A DNA stretch of 64,000 bases, taken from positions 36,714 to 100,713 of the forward strand of contig NZ_BAQK01000070.1 of NCBI RefSeq assembly GCF_025994435.1, read 5' to 3'. The stretch comes from Gluconacetobacter johannae. GTDB taxonomy: Bacteria > Pseudomonadota > Alphaproteobacteria > Acetobacterales > Acetobacteraceae. Shown one piece after another: positions 16,659-25,513 of the stretch. The notes below the pieces were generated by a model. The model was not told where the DNA came from. It searched no databases and saw nothing but the letters and a program-made list of their open reading frames with translations. A program made the position numbers and the translations under genes. Position 1 is the stretch's first letter; the number at the start of each line of letters is the position of its first letter.

Positions 16659-17179
16659 CAGGGGCAGGGTGATCGGAAATGCCCTGATATGATAACGGAA
16701 TATGACGTGCATTCCATGTGCGTCCCACGGGCGGGGGGCGGGAAACTATCCCGCCGGAGGGCCGTTCAGTCGCGGCGATTGAAAATCTGCTTTGTTATTC
16801 CGCAAGAAGTGCGGTATGTGGGTTGCCATCGCGCCGGGGCCGCGAAACAGCATGAATGCCGGATGGTATTCCGATCATTCGCGCCCACGCCGGGTTTGTA
16901 TCCGGGGCAGGTTAATTTATAAAATCAAAAACATATACATATATATTCTATATTCAAAATGTAATTCACCCTGCATCCCGTGTATCGCGACGGCGTGCCT
17001 CAATTTTGCCACCAAGATTTAATTAAAATAAAATTGACACATGTAAATTTTCTGTGATCTTCTGCGCCTCGGCTCAGGAGGAAAATAGGAAAAATCCTTT
17101 ATAAATCATGAGTTTATTAGAAGTCTGGCAATTGCGGCGCAAGACCGCAATGTGCCGACTCTTGCTTCAGGAGGGTTAC
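16659..17179 (+). promoter_or_regulatory. Long AT-rich leader and promoter region of lsdA
   Basis: This 520-bp gap has no convincing gene. 16915-17050 is sharply AT-rich against a ~66% GC background (for example AAACATATACATATATATTC). TTGACA at 17034-17039 is a good -35, with no strong -10 at 16-18 bp. A purine-rich GGAGGAAAATAGG (17077-17089) is followed by a small AGGA/TCCT hairpin and an ATG at 17108 that is in frame with lsdA. The lsdA start itself (17180) has its own AGGAGGG, so the 17108 ATG is probably not the main start, but the leader may be translated. Confidence 0.5.
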
Positions 17180-18946
17180 ATGGCGGATGTACGCCGGAAA
17201 GGGTCAATGCTGAAAATTGCATTGGCGGGATCTATTGCCATGTCTCTGGGCGCGCAGGGTGCGCCTGCCCAGGCAGAATCCATGCAAAAGCATGAGGCCG
17301 AGCGCAGCGCCCATCGTCCGGGCATGATGCCCCATGGCGCCCAGCTTTTCGCGGGGCGTTCGCTGTCGGGCGTGCCGGGTTTCCCGCTGCCCAGCATCCA
17401 TACGCAGCAGGCGTATGACCCCGCTGCGGATTTCACGTCGCGCTGGACGCGCGCCGACGCCTTGCAGATCAAGGCCCATTCCAGCACCAGCGTCGCGGTC
17501 GGGCAGAATTCCATGCCGGCGCAGCTGACGATGCCGAACATTCCGGCCGATTTCCCGCAGACCAATCCGGATGTCTGGATATGGGATACCTGGACGCTGA
17601 TCGACAAGCACGCCGACCAGTTCAGCTATAACGGGTGGGAGGTCATCTTCTCGCTCACGGCCGACCCGAATGCCGGCTATACCTTCGACGATCGTCACGT
17701 CCACGCCCGCATCGGCTTCTTCTACCGGCGCGCGGGCATTCCCGCCAGCCAGCGGCCGGTCAACGGCGGCTGGATCTATGGCGGCCATCTGTTCCCCGAC
17801 GGGACCAGCGCGCAGGTTTTCGCCGGCACCACCTATACCGAGCAGGCGGAATGGTCGGGTTCGACCCGCCTGGTCAACGTGCGTGGCAATACCGTCTCGG
17901 TGTTCTATACCGACCTGGCGTTCAACCGTAACCCCGACGCGAGCAACATCACGCCGCCGGTGGCCGTCATCACCCAGACGCTGGGCCAGATCCATGCCGA
18001 TTTCCGTCATGTCTGGTTTACGGGTTTCGGCACGCACACGCCGCTTCTGCGGCCTGACGGCGTGTATTACCAGACCGGACAGCAGAACGAATTCTACAGC
18101 TTCCGCGATCCGTTCACCTTCGAGGATCCGCAGCATCCCGGCGTGAACTACATGGTGTTCGAGGGCAATACCGCCGGCGATCGCGGCACGCCGAACTGCA
18201 CCGAGGCCGACCTGGGCTATCGCCCCAACGACCCGCATGCCGAAACCCTGCAGGAAGTGCTCGATTCCGGCGCCTATTACCAGAAGGCCAATATCGGCCT
18301 GGCGGTTGCCGAGAACGGGTCGCTGTCGAAGTGGAAGTTCCTGCCGCCGCTGATTTCGGCCAACTGCGTCAATGACCAGACCGAGCGGCCGCAGGTGTAT
18401 ATCAAGGACGGAAAATACTACATCTTCACGATCAGCCATCGCACGACATATGCGGCCGGCGTCGATGGTCCGGATGGCGTGTACGGCTTCGTCGGCAACG
18501 GCATCCGCAGCGACTTCCAGCCCATGAACTATGGCAGCGGGCTGGTGCTGGGCAACCCGACCGACCTCAACACCGCGGCCGGAACCGATTTCGATCCCAA
18601 TCCGGACCAGAACCCGCGGGCGTTCCAGTCCTATTCGCATTACATCATGCCGGGTGGACTGGTGGAATCGTTCATCGACACGGTCGAGGGGCGTCGGGGT
18701 GGCGCACTGTCGCCGACGGTCAGGGTGAAAATCGCCAAGAGCGCGTCGGTCGTCGATCTGCGCTACGGCAATGGCGGACTGGGTGCCTATGGTGATATTC
18801 CCGCCAATCGCGCGGATATCAATATCGCCGGCTTCATCCAGGATCTGTTCGGCCAGGGCGGCCAGTCGGGCCTGCTGGCCCAGGCCAACGGCAACGGCGC
18901 CAGCCCCCAGACGGTGCAGCAGATCAATCAGTTCGTGAATCAGTGA
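17180..18946 (+). CDS. lsdA: Levansucrase
   Basis: A 588-residue GH68 levansucrase, which splits sucrose, releases glucose and polymerises fructose to levan and 1-kestose. Catalytic residues by alignment with my memory of G. diazotrophicus LsdA: nucleophile Asp136 (VWIWDTW), transition-state stabiliser Asp310 (SFRDPF), acid/base Glu402 (DQTERPQ). Cys340 and Cys396 correspond to the known disulfide pair. An N-terminal signal peptide (LKIALAGSIAMSLGAQGAPAQA) is present; final export is by the type II system encoded 2.4 kb downstream. AGGAGGG precedes the ATG at 17180. The sequence is clearly orthologous but not identical to the G. diazotrophicus enzyme, especially in the first 60 and last 20 residues. 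lsdB follows. Confidence 0.97.
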   Translation: MADVRRKGSMLKIALAGSIAMSLGAQGAPAQAESMQKHEAERSAHRPGMMPHGAQLFAGRSLSGVPGFPLPSIHTQQAYDPAADFTSRWTRADALQIKAHSSTSVAVGQNSMPAQLTMPNIPADFPQTNPDVWIWDTWTLIDKHADQFSYNGWEVIFSLTADPNAGYTFDDRHVHARIGFFYRRAGIPASQRPVNGGWIYGGHLFPDGTSAQVFAGTTYTEQAEWSGSTRLVNVRGNTVSVFYTDLAFNRNPDASNITPPVAVITQTLGQIHADFRHVWFTGFGTHTPLLRPDGVYYQTGQQNEFYSFRDPFTFEDPQHPGVNYMVFEGNTAGDRGTPNCTEADLGYRPNDPHAETLQEVLDSGAYYQKANIGLAVAENGSLSKWKFLPPLISANCVNDQTERPQVYIKDGKYYIFTISHRTTYAAGVDGPDGVYGFVGNGIRSDFQPMNYGSGLVLGNPTDLNTAAGTDFDPNPDQNPRAFQSYSHYIMPGGLVESFIDTVEGRRGGALSPTVRVKIAKSASVVDLRYGNGGLGAYGDIPANRADINIAGFIQDLFGQGGQSGLLAQANGNGASPQTVQQINQFVNQ

Positions 18947-18953
18947 CATGGCT

Positions 18954-18984
18954 TGACCAGCCTGCCCGAAAGGCAGGCTGGTCA
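18954..18984 (+). terminator. Perfect 13-bp hairpin between lsdA and lsdB
   Basis: TGACCAGCCTGCC (18954-18966), loop CGAAA, GGCAGGCTGGTCA (18972-18984). No T-run follows, so it is more likely a partial terminator or an mRNA 3'-end stabiliser that lowers lsdB relative to lsdA than a full stop. Confidence 0.7.
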
Positions 18985-19016
18985 TCCCGCGTCCGGCCAC
19001 GGATTTTTCTTCGGTG

Positions 19017-20639
19017 ATGTGGAACATATTCCAGACATGCCTCCGCTCGCCGCGTCGGTCTTCCGGCGTCGCGCGTCGTCGATCCGGCCTGCTTGCCTTT
19101 GCCCTGCTGATGGCGGCGTCGCCCGCGCTGCGGGCACAGGATGCGGCGACGCCGCACTGGCGGCCGGCCCTGCATTTCTCGCCCGCCCGGCACTGGGCGA
19201 ACGATCCCAACGGCCCGTTCCTGCTGAACGGGGTCTATCATCTGTTTTTCCAGTACAATCCCGACGGCATGGTCTGGGGACATACGTCCTGGGGACATGC
19301 GACCAGCACCGACCTGGTCCACTGGAACGAGGAGTCCGTCGCGATTCCGGCCCGCCCCGGCGAGGATATTTTCTCGGGCACGGTGGTTCTCGATCGCGAC
19401 AACCGGTCGGGTCTGGGCAGCAAGGCGACCCCGCCGCTGCTCGCCTTCTATACCTCCGTCTATTACAATAACCCGGCGCATCCCGACGGCACGCAGGCGC
19501 AGTCGATTGCCTACAGCGTCGATGGCGGCCACACCTGGCGCGCCCATGCGGGCAACCCCATCCTGACATTGCAGCCGGATTCACGGCAATTCCGCGATCC
19601 GTCGGTTTTCTGGTACCCGGACGGCCGGTGCTGGGTGATGGCGACGGTGGTCGGCGATGCCCAGGTGGTGAAGCTCTATCGCTCCACCGATCTGCTGCAC
19701 TGGTCGTTTCTCAGCGATTTTCAGCCGTCCGGCTATCGGAAGCCCGGCATGCTGTGGGAAATGCCGCTGCTGCTGCCCCTGCCGCTGGACGGAAATCCCC
19801 ACGCCATGAAATGGGTGATGATCGTCAGCGTGAATCCATGGAGCATCGCCGGCGGCTCGGGCGTGCAATATTTCGTGGGGCGGTTCGACGGCACGACCTT
19901 CACGCCGGACGCCCTGCCGGCGCCGGGTTCGGACCCGTCCCGCTATCTCTGGCTGGACCATGGGGCGGACCAGTACGCGATGGCGCGTTTCGCCAATACC
20001 GGCGACGGCAATCCCCTGCTGATCGGATGGATGAGCAACTGGGATTATGCCTCCGACGTCCCGACATCGCCCTGGCGGGGGCAGATGACCCTGCCGGTGG
20101 AGGTCGCCCTGAAGACCGTCGAGGGGCGGCCGGCCCTGGTGCAGGCGCCGCCCCGCCTCTATGACGACATGGTCCGGAAAAGCGGTGTCCGGTCCTACCC
20201 CGATCGGATTCTGAAGGCCGGGGAGCGCCTGCCGCAACCCTTCGGCGGCGACGTGCTGGACATTCACCTGACCATCCGCCGGGGCGATGCCCGGCGCGCC
20301 GGCATCGTGGTGCGGGGCTCGGCGGACGGCACGATCGGGACCTCCATCGGGTACGATTTCGTCGATCAGATGCTGACCCTCGACCGTGGGCATTCCGGCA
20401 ACGTCGGCTTTTCGCCCCGGTTCAGCCTGGCGCATATCGCCCATCTGGCGGCCCCCGACGGCACGCTGTCGCTGCATCTGGTCATCGACCGCAATTCTGT
20501 CGAATTGTTCGCCAATGACGGCGTGTTGCGTATGACCGATCTTGTCTTTCCCCCGGCCGGAAGCGATCGGGTGTCGCTGTTTGCGGAAGGGGGAAGCGCG
20601 ACCTTCGGGGCGATGCGTGTGGCCGTGCCGGGGAAATGA
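19017..20639 (+). CDS. lsdB: Exo-levanase / beta-fructosidase (GH32)
   Basis: A 540-residue GH32 enzyme that removes terminal fructose from levan (and inulin or sucrose). GH32 catalytic residues: nucleophile Asp63 (HWANDPNG), Asp194 (QFRDPSVFW), acid/base Glu248 (MLWEMP). Residues 20-40 (RRRSGLLAFALLMAASPALRA) form the signal peptide after an unusually long basic N-region; the C-terminal beta-sandwich shows NSVELFANDG. The start is ATG 19017 (or the GTG just before); no strong Shine-Dalgarno is visible, so translation may be coupled or weak. It lies 70 bp after lsdA with a hairpin between, as in the known lsdA-lsdB operon. Confidence 0.94.
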   Translation: MWNIFQTCLRSPRRSSGVARRRSGLLAFALLMAASPALRAQDAATPHWRPALHFSPARHWANDPNGPFLLNGVYHLFFQYNPDGMVWGHTSWGHATSTDLVHWNEESVAIPARPGEDIFSGTVVLDRDNRSGLGSKATPPLLAFYTSVYYNNPAHPDGTQAQSIAYSVDGGHTWRAHAGNPILTLQPDSRQFRDPSVFWYPDGRCWVMATVVGDAQVVKLYRSTDLLHWSFLSDFQPSGYRKPGMLWEMPLLLPLPLDGNPHAMKWVMIVSVNPWSIAGGSGVQYFVGRFDGTTFTPDALPAPGSDPSRYLWLDHGADQYAMARFANTGDGNPLLIGWMSNWDYASDVPTSPWRGQMTLPVEVALKTVEGRPALVQAPPRLYDDMVRKSGVRSYPDRILKAGERLPQPFGGDVLDIHLTIRRGDARRAGIVVRGSADGTIGTSIGYDFVDQMLTLDRGHSGNVGFSPRFSLAHIAHLAAPDGTLSLHLVIDRNSVELFANDGVLRMTDLVFPPAGSDRVSLFAEGGSATFGAMRVAVPGK

Positions 20640-20656
20640 GCCGGCGGGCAGGACAG

Positions 20657-20707
20657 GTCGGGCGTTGCCCGAACCTACCAGGGCCCGAGGCCCTGGACCC
20701 CGATCAT
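20657..20707 (-). repeat. Dispersed hairpin repeat, family A copy (inverted)
   Basis: Reverse complement of the unit at 3704-3753: ATGATCGGGGTCCAGGGCCT on the minus strand, then GGTTCGGGCAACGCCCGAC. It lies between the convergent lsdB and transglycosylase genes and may end both transcripts; its CCAGGGCCCGAGGCCCTGG stem (20679-20697) is perfect. It overlaps the stop codon of the transglycosylase gene. Confidence 0.8.
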
Positions 20708-21117
20708 GAATGGGGGCGCGGGCCGAACAGCCGTCGGGCCGAGGACAGGACCTGCATCTGGTAGGCTTCGTTCAGCGGGGCGGTATGGGAATGGTAATTG
20801 CCGATGGCCCGCATCGGGTCGCCACGGGTTTCGTTCAGGTAGGTACGCAGGATGGCCCCGGCGGCGCTGATATTATAGCAGGGATTTTCCAGGAGGTTGC
20901 GATAGACCATCAGCGGCGGAACGTGCGTATATCTTGCAATGGGAAAGATCCAGCGCGTATTCACCTGCATGATGCCCAGATCGTCCGTGCCGTTCGCATT
21001 ATGGTGCACCAGTCCGTTTCCCCCGCCCTCCACGGCCTGGATCGACGGCAGGATGCGGGGCGGCAGGTGATAGATCGACGCGGCCAGCACCATGCAGCCA
21101 AGATATGCGATTCCCAT
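20704..21117 (-). CDS. Small SLT-domain lytic transglycosylase
   Basis: A 137-residue protein with a hydrophobic N-terminus (residues 3-16) and an SLT/lysozyme-like domain. The catalytic Glu is Glu30 in IQAVEGG; the family motifs DLGIMQVNTRW and GAILRTYL / AIGNYHSH follow. Such VirB1-like enzymes cut glycan strands to let trans-envelope machines assemble. It lies between lsdB and the secretion operon, on the opposite strand, so an accessory role in inserting the LsdD secretin is plausible but unproven. The last codons and the stop are provided by a dispersed repeat. Confidence 0.8.
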   Translation of the reverse strand: MGIAYLGCMVLAASIYHLPPRILPSIQAVEGGGNGLVHHNANGTDDLGIMQVNTRWIFPIARYTHVPPLMVYRNLLENPCYNISAAGAILRTYLNETRGDPMRAIGNYHSHTAPLNEAYQMQVLSSARRLFGPRPHS

Positions 21118-21209
21118 GGCGGGCCCCGGCCTTTCCGTGATCGGCCCGCTGTGGGGGCGCGGTTTTTATAACATTGCACCAACCGGTGGACGCAATGACA
21201 GATGCACCC

Positions 21210-21275
21210 CGATCATGGATAATAACTGGTTTCCAAAGGCGACTGCCTTTGGCGGGTTTCAGGGCAGAGCCCTGA
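21210..21275 (+). repeat. Dispersed hairpin repeat, family B copy
   Basis: Contains AACTGGTTTCCAAAGG, CGACTG, CCTTTGG, then CAGGGC/AGAG/CCCTG. A near-identical unit is at 54198-54262, with weaker relatives at 58200-58258 and 61090-61135. It lies immediately upstream of lsdG, within the 180-bp promoter-sized gap between the transglycosylase and the secretion operon. Confidence 0.8.
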
Positions 21276-21297
21276 TCCACTCTCACAGGGACTCAGC

Positions 21298-21741
21298 TTG
21301 AACATGCCCAAATCCACACAGTCTTCCAGATCCGGCGAGGAAGGTTTCACCCTGCTCGAACTGCTGGTCGTGATCGCCATCCTGGGCCTGCTGATCGGCC
21401 TGGTCGCCCCGGCGGCGCTGCGGCAACTGGGGGGCGCCAAAAATTCGGTGGCGCGGGAATCGATCCAGCGGATGGGCCAGATCCTCGATCTCTACCGGCT
21501 GGATGTGGGAAATTACCCCAGCACCGAGGACGGGCTGAAGGCGCTGGTCGCCCGCCCGGCGGACGCCGAGAACTGGAACGGCCCCTACGTGAAGGAGGGC
21601 GGCGAACCGCAGGACCCCTGGCATCATCCCTATCTCTACCGCAACCCGTCGGAACGCGCGGGCCATGAGTACGACCTGTGCTCGGCCGGGGCCAATGGCG
21701 GCAACGCCGACGCCGCCGCGACGCGGATCTGCAACCCCTGA
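21298..21741 (+). CDS. lsdG: Type II secretion major pseudopilin GspG
   Basis: A 147-residue major pseudopilin. The prepilin cleavage site is EEG|FTLLELLVVIAILG, with Gly16 at -1 and Glu21 at +5, followed by the hydrophobic helix. GspG features NYPSTEDGLKALV and WNGPYVK...DPWHHPYLY, including the calcium-loop region, are present. TTG at 21298 has AGGGA at good spacing; ATG 21304 is the alternative. First gene of the cluster; its stop overlaps the start of lsdO. In G. diazotrophicus this cluster is required for LsdA release from the periplasm. Confidence 0.94.
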   Translation: MNMPKSTQSSRSGEEGFTLLELLVVIAILGLLIGLVAPAALRQLGGAKNSVARESIQRMGQILDLYRLDVGNYPSTEDGLKALVARPADAENWNGPYVKEGGEPQDPWHHPYLYRNPSERAGHEYDLCSAGANGGNADAAATRICNP

Positions 21742-22529
21742 TGATGGGACCCCTGCTGCATTCGCCGTACCTGCCGCTGGTGCTCGCACCCTTCGTCGGG
21801 TCGTTCCTGGGCGTGCTGGCGTCGCGCCTGCCCAGGGGCGAGCCGGTGGTGTTCGCGCGGTCGGCCTGCGCGCACTGCGGGGCGGTGCTCGGCCCCCGCG
21901 ACCTGGTGCCGATCGTCAGCTACCTGGCGCAAAAGGGGAAGTGCCGGACATGTGGCGGCGTCATTCATCTGTCGCATCTCGTCATGGAAGTGCTGGCGGT
22001 GATGGTGGCCGCGACCGTGCTGTGGGCGGTCGGCCTTCCGGGGAACGGCGGGGCGGCGTCGCCATTCCCGGTCTGGGGGGGATGCGTGTTCGGATGGGGG
22101 CTGCTGACGCTGGGGGCAATCGACCTGGCCTGCCTGCGCCTGCCCGACATATTGACGCTGCCGCTGGTCGCGGCGGGGCTGGCGATGGCGGCGCCGCAGG
22201 GTGTCGCATCGGTCCTGTGGCACGGCGGGGCGGCGGTGCTGGGGTACGGCGCCTTCCGGGCGATTTCCCTTCTGTATCGCCGGGTCCGGGGCCATGATGG
22301 GCTGGGCCTGGGGGATGCCAAGCTGCTGGCCGCCGGGGGCGCGTGGCTGGGCCTCCAGGCCCTGCCGCATGTCGTGCTGCTGGCGGCGCTGGTGACGCTG
22401 TGCGGGGCCGCGATCGCCGGGCGCGGCCGGCTGGACCGGGGGCAGGCGGTGCCGTTCGGGCCGGGGCTGGCGCTGGCGATGTGGGGGATATGGCTATGGC
22501 AGGCCCGGCCGGACGGGCTGGCCCTGTGA
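21741..22529 (+). CDS. lsdO: Prepilin peptidase/N-methyltransferase GspO
   Basis: A 262-residue polytopic membrane protease that cleaves and N-methylates the pseudopilins. It shows the N-terminal Cys pairs CAHC (43/46) and CRTC (68/71), and the catalytic aspartates Asp128 (GAIDLACLRLPD) and Asp192 (GLGLGDAKLL). ATG 21741 overlaps the lsdG stop (ATGA), showing translational coupling. A dedicated peptidase gene inside the cluster makes the system self-sufficient. Confidence 0.93.
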   Translation: MMGPLLHSPYLPLVLAPFVGSFLGVLASRLPRGEPVVFARSACAHCGAVLGPRDLVPIVSYLAQKGKCRTCGGVIHLSHLVMEVLAVMVAATVLWAVGLPGNGGAASPFPVWGGCVFGWGLLTLGAIDLACLRLPDILTLPLVAAGLAMAAPQGVASVLWHGGAAVLGYGAFRAISLLYRRVRGHDGLGLGDAKLLAAGGAWLGLQALPHVVLLAALVTLCGAAIAGRGRLDRGQAVPFGPGLALAMWGIWLWQARPDGLAL

Positions 22530-22553
22530 CCGTGAAGGAGGGCGCCGCAGTCC

Positions 22554-24266
22554 ATGGAGCGTGAGCCGGAGATTCAGGACATCGCGGTTGGCGATCCCGT
22601 CGCGGATCTGGCGCGCCTGCTGGTCGATACCGGCCGGTGCGACGCCCGGTCCATCGAACGCGCGCGTCGCGCGGCGGACCAGAGCGGGGGGCGGCTGGAC
22701 CGGATCCTGCTGCAACTGGGCCTGGTGTCCGAGCGCGACATGGCGCTGAGCTACGCGGAACTGCTGCACATTCCGCTGGCAACCCCCGATCTCTACCCGC
22801 AGGAGCCCGTGCTGGCCGAGCAGTTGGGCGCGCGCTTCCTGCGCGATGTCCACGCCCTGCCCATGGCCCGGACCGGGGATGGCGTGACCTTGGCCCTGCG
22901 CGACCCGCTGGACCCCTTCGCGCCGGCGTCGATCGCGGCGGCCACGGGGCTGCATGTGTCGCCCCTGGTGGCCCTGCCGATCGAACTGGACGCCGCGTTC
23001 GAGCGCCTGTACCCGCGCGAGGAGGACGGCGCCGCCCTGCCGGACGACGACGCCGCCGCGCCGCTGGAGGACGACGCCGAACGCCTGAAGGACCTGGCGT
23101 CCGAGGCCCCGGTGATCCGCCTGGTCAACCAGATCGTCGGCCGCGCCGTCGAGACCCACGCGTCGGACATCCATATCGAACCCTTCGAGGACCGGCTGCG
23201 CGTCCGCTACCGCTACGACGGCGTGCTGCACGAGATGGACAGCCCCCCCGCACACCTGATCCCGGCCATCGTCTCGCGCATCAAGATCATGGCCCGCCTC
23301 GACATCGCCGAACGGCGGCTGCCGCAGGACGGGCGGATCAAGCTGGCCGTGCGCGGGCATGAGATCGACTTCCGGGTCTCCACCATCCCGTCGCTGCATG
23401 GCGAAACCGTGGTGCTGCGCGTGCTCGACCGGTCGAGCGTGCGATTCGACTACGCAACCCTGGGCCTGCCGGCCGCCATCGTCGCGCGGCTGCGCGAACT
23501 GCTGGCCCTGCCGAACGGGATCGTGCTGGTGACCGGCCCGACCGGCTCGGGCAAGACCACCACGCTCTACACCGGCCTGTCGGACCTCAACGCCGTGACG
23601 CGCAAGGTCGTGACGATCGAGGACCCCATCGAGTACCAGCTCGGCGGGATCAACCAGGTGCAGGTCCGCCCGCAGATCGGCCTGACCTTCGCGGCCCTGC
23701 TGCGCGCCATCCTGCGCCAGGACCCCGACGTCATCATGGTCGGCGAAATCCGCGATATCGAGACGGCCCAGATCGCGGTGCAGGCCGCGCTGACCGGGCA
23801 TCTGGTGCTCTCGACACTGCATACCAATTCCGCCGCCGCCGCCATCATCCGCCTGCGCGACATGGGGGTGGAGGATTACCTGCTGACGGCCGTGCTGCGC
23901 GGCGTGGTGGCGCAGCGGCTGGTCCGCCGCCTGTGCGACCGGTGCAAGGCGCCGTACAGCCCGCCCGCCGAACTGGTCGAGCGCCTGGGCCTGCGGGCGC
24001 TGTCGCCCGACGGGCCGGTCACGCTGTTCCGCCCGGTGGGCTGCGCCCATTGCCGCACCACCGGCTACAGCGGGCGGCAGGCGATCGCGGAACTGCTGGA
24101 ACCGGACGAGGCCATCGCGCATCTCATCTTTTCCCGCAGCGACCATACGGCGATCGAACGCGCGGCCGTCGCGGCCGGGATGGTGCCGATGTTCACCGCC
24201 GGCCTGCTGGCGGCGCTGCGCGGGGAAACGACCATCGAGGAAGTGACCCGCAGTGTCCGGGGCTGA
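22554..24266 (+). CDS. lsdE: Type II secretion ATPase GspE
   Basis: A 570-residue AAA+-like hexameric secretion ATPase on the cytoplasmic face. The N-terminal GspE domain is at about 20-140; Walker A GPTGSGKTT at 328-336; the Asp box and Walker B region in RQDPDVIMVGEIRD; and the His box in STLHTNSAAAAI. The zinc-binding pair CDRC (460s) and CAHC (~500) is intact. It drives pseudopilus assembly with LsdF and LsdL. An acidic, low-complexity linker (EEDGAALPDDDAAAPLEDDAE) precedes the ATPase core. It starts 24 bp after lsdO. Confidence 0.95.
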   Translation: MEREPEIQDIAVGDPVADLARLLVDTGRCDARSIERARRAADQSGGRLDRILLQLGLVSERDMALSYAELLHIPLATPDLYPQEPVLAEQLGARFLRDVHALPMARTGDGVTLALRDPLDPFAPASIAAATGLHVSPLVALPIELDAAFERLYPREEDGAALPDDDAAAPLEDDAERLKDLASEAPVIRLVNQIVGRAVETHASDIHIEPFEDRLRVRYRYDGVLHEMDSPPAHLIPAIVSRIKIMARLDIAERRLPQDGRIKLAVRGHEIDFRVSTIPSLHGETVVLRVLDRSSVRFDYATLGLPAAIVARLRELLALPNGIVLVTGPTGSGKTTTLYTGLSDLNAVTRKVVTIEDPIEYQLGGINQVQVRPQIGLTFAALLRAILRQDPDVIMVGEIRDIETAQIAVQAALTGHLVLSTLHTNSAAAAIIRLRDMGVEDYLLTAVLRGVVAQRLVRRLCDRCKAPYSPPAELVERLGLRALSPDGPVTLFRPVGCAHCRTTGYSGRQAIAELLEPDEAIAHLIFSRSDHTAIERAAVAAGMVPMFTAGLLAALRGETTIEEVTRSVRG

Positions 24267-24292
24267 TGTGAAATCCATGCCCGGCGGCGCCG

Positions 24293-25513
24293 ATGGCTGA
24301 CTTCAGCTTCACCGCCGTCGACGCGCAGGGCAACCTCGTCCGGGGCACGCTGGATGCCGAGACCGAGGCCGCCGCCGTGGCGGCGCTGCGCCGGCAGGGG
24401 CACATCCCCATGCAGGTCGGCGCCCCGGCCCGCTTCGCGCTGACGCTGCCGTCGGCCATGGGCGGCCTGCGCCGGAAGGACCTGCGGCGCGGCGAACTGG
24501 CGGCGATCACGCGCGAACTGGCCGTCATGCTGGGCGCGGGGCAGGATATCGACCGGGCCTTGCGCTTCCTGGTGGAAACCGCGCCCAGCGCGCGGGTGCG
24601 CGCGGTGTGCGACGGGGTCCGCGCCATGGTGCGCGACGGCCAGGCGCTGCATGTCGCCCTGGGGCGCTATCCCGGCAGCTTTCCGCCGCTGTATGTCGGC
24701 ATGGTCCGCGCGGCCGAGGCCGGGGGCGACCTGGCCCCCACCATGGACAGGCTGGCGGCCTTGCAGGAGCGCGAGCGCGCCCTGGCCGCCACCGTACAGT
24801 CCGCCCTGATCTATCCCGCCATCCTGACGCTGGCGGCCTGCGGCTCGATCTACCTGCTGCTGACCGACGTGCTGCCGCAGTTCACCCCCCTGTTCGCGCA
24901 GAACGGGGCGGTGCTGCCGGCCTCGACGCGCCTGATGATCGGGGCCGGCGACGTGCTGGGCCGCTACGGCATCCTGATCCCGCTGGTCCTGCTGGCGCTG
25001 GTCGTGGCGGGCCGGGCCATCCTGCGGCGTCCGGCGGCGAAGCTGCGGGTGGACGGCTGGCTGCTGACGCTGCCGGGCCTCGGCGCGCTGCTGCGCGAAA
25101 TCCTGGCCGCCCGCTTCGCCCGCATCCTGGGCACGCTGCTGGAAAACGGGGTGCCCATCCTGGCGGCGCTGTCGATCGTGCGGGGGGCCATCACCAACCT
25201 GGCGGCCGTGCGGGCCATCGACGCGGCGACGCAGAGCGCCAAGGGCGGGCGCGGCCTGTCCGGCGCGCTGGAAGCGGCTGCGCTGTTTCCTCGCCGCACC
25301 GTCCATCTGCTGCGGCTGGGCGAGGAAACCGCCCGGCTGGGGCCGATGGCGCTGCGGGCCGCCGACATTCACGAAGACCAGGTGCGTATCGTCACCCAGC
25401 GCCTGGTCGCCCTGCTGGTGCCCGCCATCACCATCGTCATGGGCCTGCTGGTCGCGGGCATCGTGTCGTCGCTGCTGCTGGCCATGCTGAGCTTGAACGA
25501 CCTTGCGAAATAG
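24293..25513 (+). CDS. lsdF: Type II secretion inner-membrane platform protein GspF
   Basis: A 406-residue GspF/PilC-family platform protein. Two homologous cytoplasmic T2SSF domains (about 70-195 and 270-400) are each followed by a membrane segment, plus the central hairpin near 220. GQDIDRALRFL, VRAAEAGGDL and the terminal LVPAITIVMGLLVAGIVSSLLLAMLSLNDL are family-typical. The 3' end overlaps the start of lsdH. Confidence 0.94.
   Translation: MADFSFTAVDAQGNLVRGTLDAETEAAAVAALRRQGHIPMQVGAPARFALTLPSAMGGLRRKDLRRGELAAITRELAVMLGAGQDIDRALRFLVETAPSARVRAVCDGVRAMVRDGQALHVALGRYPGSFPPLYVGMVRAAEAGGDLAPTMDRLAALQERERALAATVQSALIYPAILTLAACGSIYLLLTDVLPQFTPLFAQNGAVLPASTRLMIGAGDVLGRYGILIPLVLLALVVAGRAILRRPAAKLRVDGWLLTLPGLGALLREILAARFARILGTLLENGVPILAALSIVRGAITNLAAVRAIDAATQSAKGGRGLSGALEAAALFPRRTVHLLRLGEETARLGPMALRAADIHEDQVRIVTQRLVALLVPAITIVMGLLVAGIVSSLLLAMLSLNDLAK

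Noticed and set aside
17204..19210. A 668-residue minus-strand reading frame opposite lsdA
   Set aside because: It is the antisense of lsdA, produced by high-GC codon bias; the composition (His/Gln/Arg/Gly-rich) and absence of any family motif mark it as a shadow.
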